This document shows positions 63,493 to 64,000 of a DNA stretch of 64,000 nucleotides, piece by piece. The stretch is from Paludisphaera borealis (GTDB lineage Bacteria > Planctomycetota > Planctomycetia > Isosphaerales > Isosphaeraceae). The position numbers and the translations under genes were made by a program. The stretch's first letter is position 1, and every line of letters starts with the position of its first letter. The notes under the pieces were generated by a model. That model was not told the origin of the DNA. It did not search any database and saw only the letters and a list, made by a program, of their open reading frames with translations. Location of the stretch: the NCBI RefSeq assembly GCF_001956985.1, contig NZ_CP019082.1, positions 372,001 through 436,000 of the forward strand. The letters run 5' to 3'.

Positions 63493-64000
63493 ATGCTGAG
63501 AGACGAAGGGCCGCGCCGGCGCGCCCATTGGGCCATCGCGGCGGTCTTGACCTGTTGTGCGACGACTTCCGCGTGGGGGCAGGCGCCTGCTCCCACGCCC
63601 GCGCCGCAACCCGCCGCGACGGTGTCTCACGAGCCGACGGTTGAGGAGCGGCTGCGCGCCCTCGAAGAGACCAACAAGGCTCTCATCGAGCAGAATCGCC
63701 AGCTCTCCGGTCAGCTCGGCCGGATGAGCGAGCAGTACGGCAAGGTCAACCAGCAGCTTCAGTCGCTTTCCAGGGAGCTGGACGGGTCGGTTGTGCGAGC
63801 CCGTCAGGATCCTTCGGTCCAGCCGCCGCGCAGCGACCGCTCCGACGAAGGGGGCGCGGGGGCGCGCGACAACCCGGCCGAGCCTTCCGGCGGGGGAGGC
63901 GGCCCGGCGCAAAGCCTCGACGTGAGAGGCGGCGACGGCACCTTTCAGCCGCCGCGCAGCGACCGCTCCGACGAGGGAGGCGCGGGGGCGCGCGACAACC
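63493..64000 (+). CDS. Exported coiled-coil/porin-like protein, 5' part
   Basis: The first 169 codons of a gene that runs off the window. A signal peptide (WAIAAVLTCCATTSAWGQ) is followed by a Pro/Ala segment and a coiled coil (TVEERLRALEETNKALIEQN, GRMSEQYGKVNQQLQSLSRE), the layout seen before outer-membrane barrels of the porin-P/O type. Then a 42-codon tandem repeat begins at 63820 (QPPRSDRSDEGGAGARDN); the second copy starts at 63946 and is nearly identical. The barrel itself is not in view. Confidence 0.7.
   Translation, partial: MLRDEGPRRRAHWAIAAVLTCCATTSAWGQAPAPTPAPQPAATVSHEPTVEERLRALEETNKALIEQNRQLSGQLGRMSEQYGKVNQQLQSLSRELDGSVVRARQDPSVQPPRSDRSDEGGAGARDNPAEPSGGGGGPAQSLDVRGGDGTFQPPRSDRSDEGGAGARDN

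Overview
The window looks like a high-GC chromosome segment from a planctomycete, most likely the Isosphaeraceae (Singulisphaera, Paludisphaera and relatives). This rests on the families seen: several DUF1501, DUF1552, DUF1549/DUF1553 and DUF1592-type cytochrome proteins, a DUF1559 pseudopilin, DUF1080 and Gfo/Idh/MocA proteins with twin-arginine signals, a BlaI/M56 pair, and dispersed palindromic repeats of a kind common in this phylum. Almost every real gene has a strong third-position GC bias. That bias also creates long open antisense frames, which were left out. The exact genus cannot be fixed from the sequence alone.

Layout. 1-10,020: a partial esterase; a DUF1592-type cytochrome protein with DUF1552 (minus strand); an esterase and a DUF1080 protein; then a second DUF1592-type/DUF1552 pair on the plus strand behind a likely transposase remnant. 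10,248-16,917: a coupled minus-strand run of double esterase, oxidoreductase and two leucine-rich-repeat proteins. 17,461-21,298: tRNA-Lys(CTT) with promoter and terminator, a UvrB/UvrC-motif protein, and an overlapping pseudouridine synthase/PyrK pair. 21,299-22,794: a 1.5-kb gene-free stretch filled with repeats. 22,795-30,894: a GH71/99-like protein, a small membrane protein, DUF1501 + DUF1549/1553, a DUF1559 pseudopilin with a small lipoprotein, and a Dabb-domain protein. 31,106-35,664: an OprB-like porin, two Rrf2 regulators flanking a remarkable Met/Cys-rich protein, and YqgE. 35,921-48,392: an M16 protease, two uncharacterised proteins, an oxidoreductase, BlaI plus an M56 sensor, a DUF1501 protein and CutC. 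48,451-53,433: a decaying accessory island. 53,517-62,042: a three-gene operon of DUF1549/1553, DUF1501 and a giant fusion of isochorismatase, ThuA, beta-propeller, HEAT and cytochrome c domains. The end holds a cupin and the start of a repeat-bearing envelope protein.

How the genes fit together. Most gene content serves a secreted or periplasmic degradation economy: c-type-cytochrome proteins paired with exported DUF1501/DUF1552 partners, esterases, oxidoreductases and a porin. The most unusual locus is 32.6-34.9 kb. It encodes a 157-residue cytoplasmic protein that is about 41% Met plus Cys (38 Met, 26 Cys). Two paralogous Rrf2 regulators lie on either side: one keeps three cysteines suitable for an Fe-S cluster and one has lost them. 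A 25-bp near-perfect dyad lies upstream. This suggests a redox- or metal-responsive, metallothionein-like soft-metal buffer, which is inference. The second point of interest is the island at 48-53 kb. It holds a broken DUF4062/P-loop/TPR gene and an operon of PH-like, J-domain, TM/coiled-coil and unrecognised large proteins, coupled by 4-nt overlaps and degenerating toward its 3' end.
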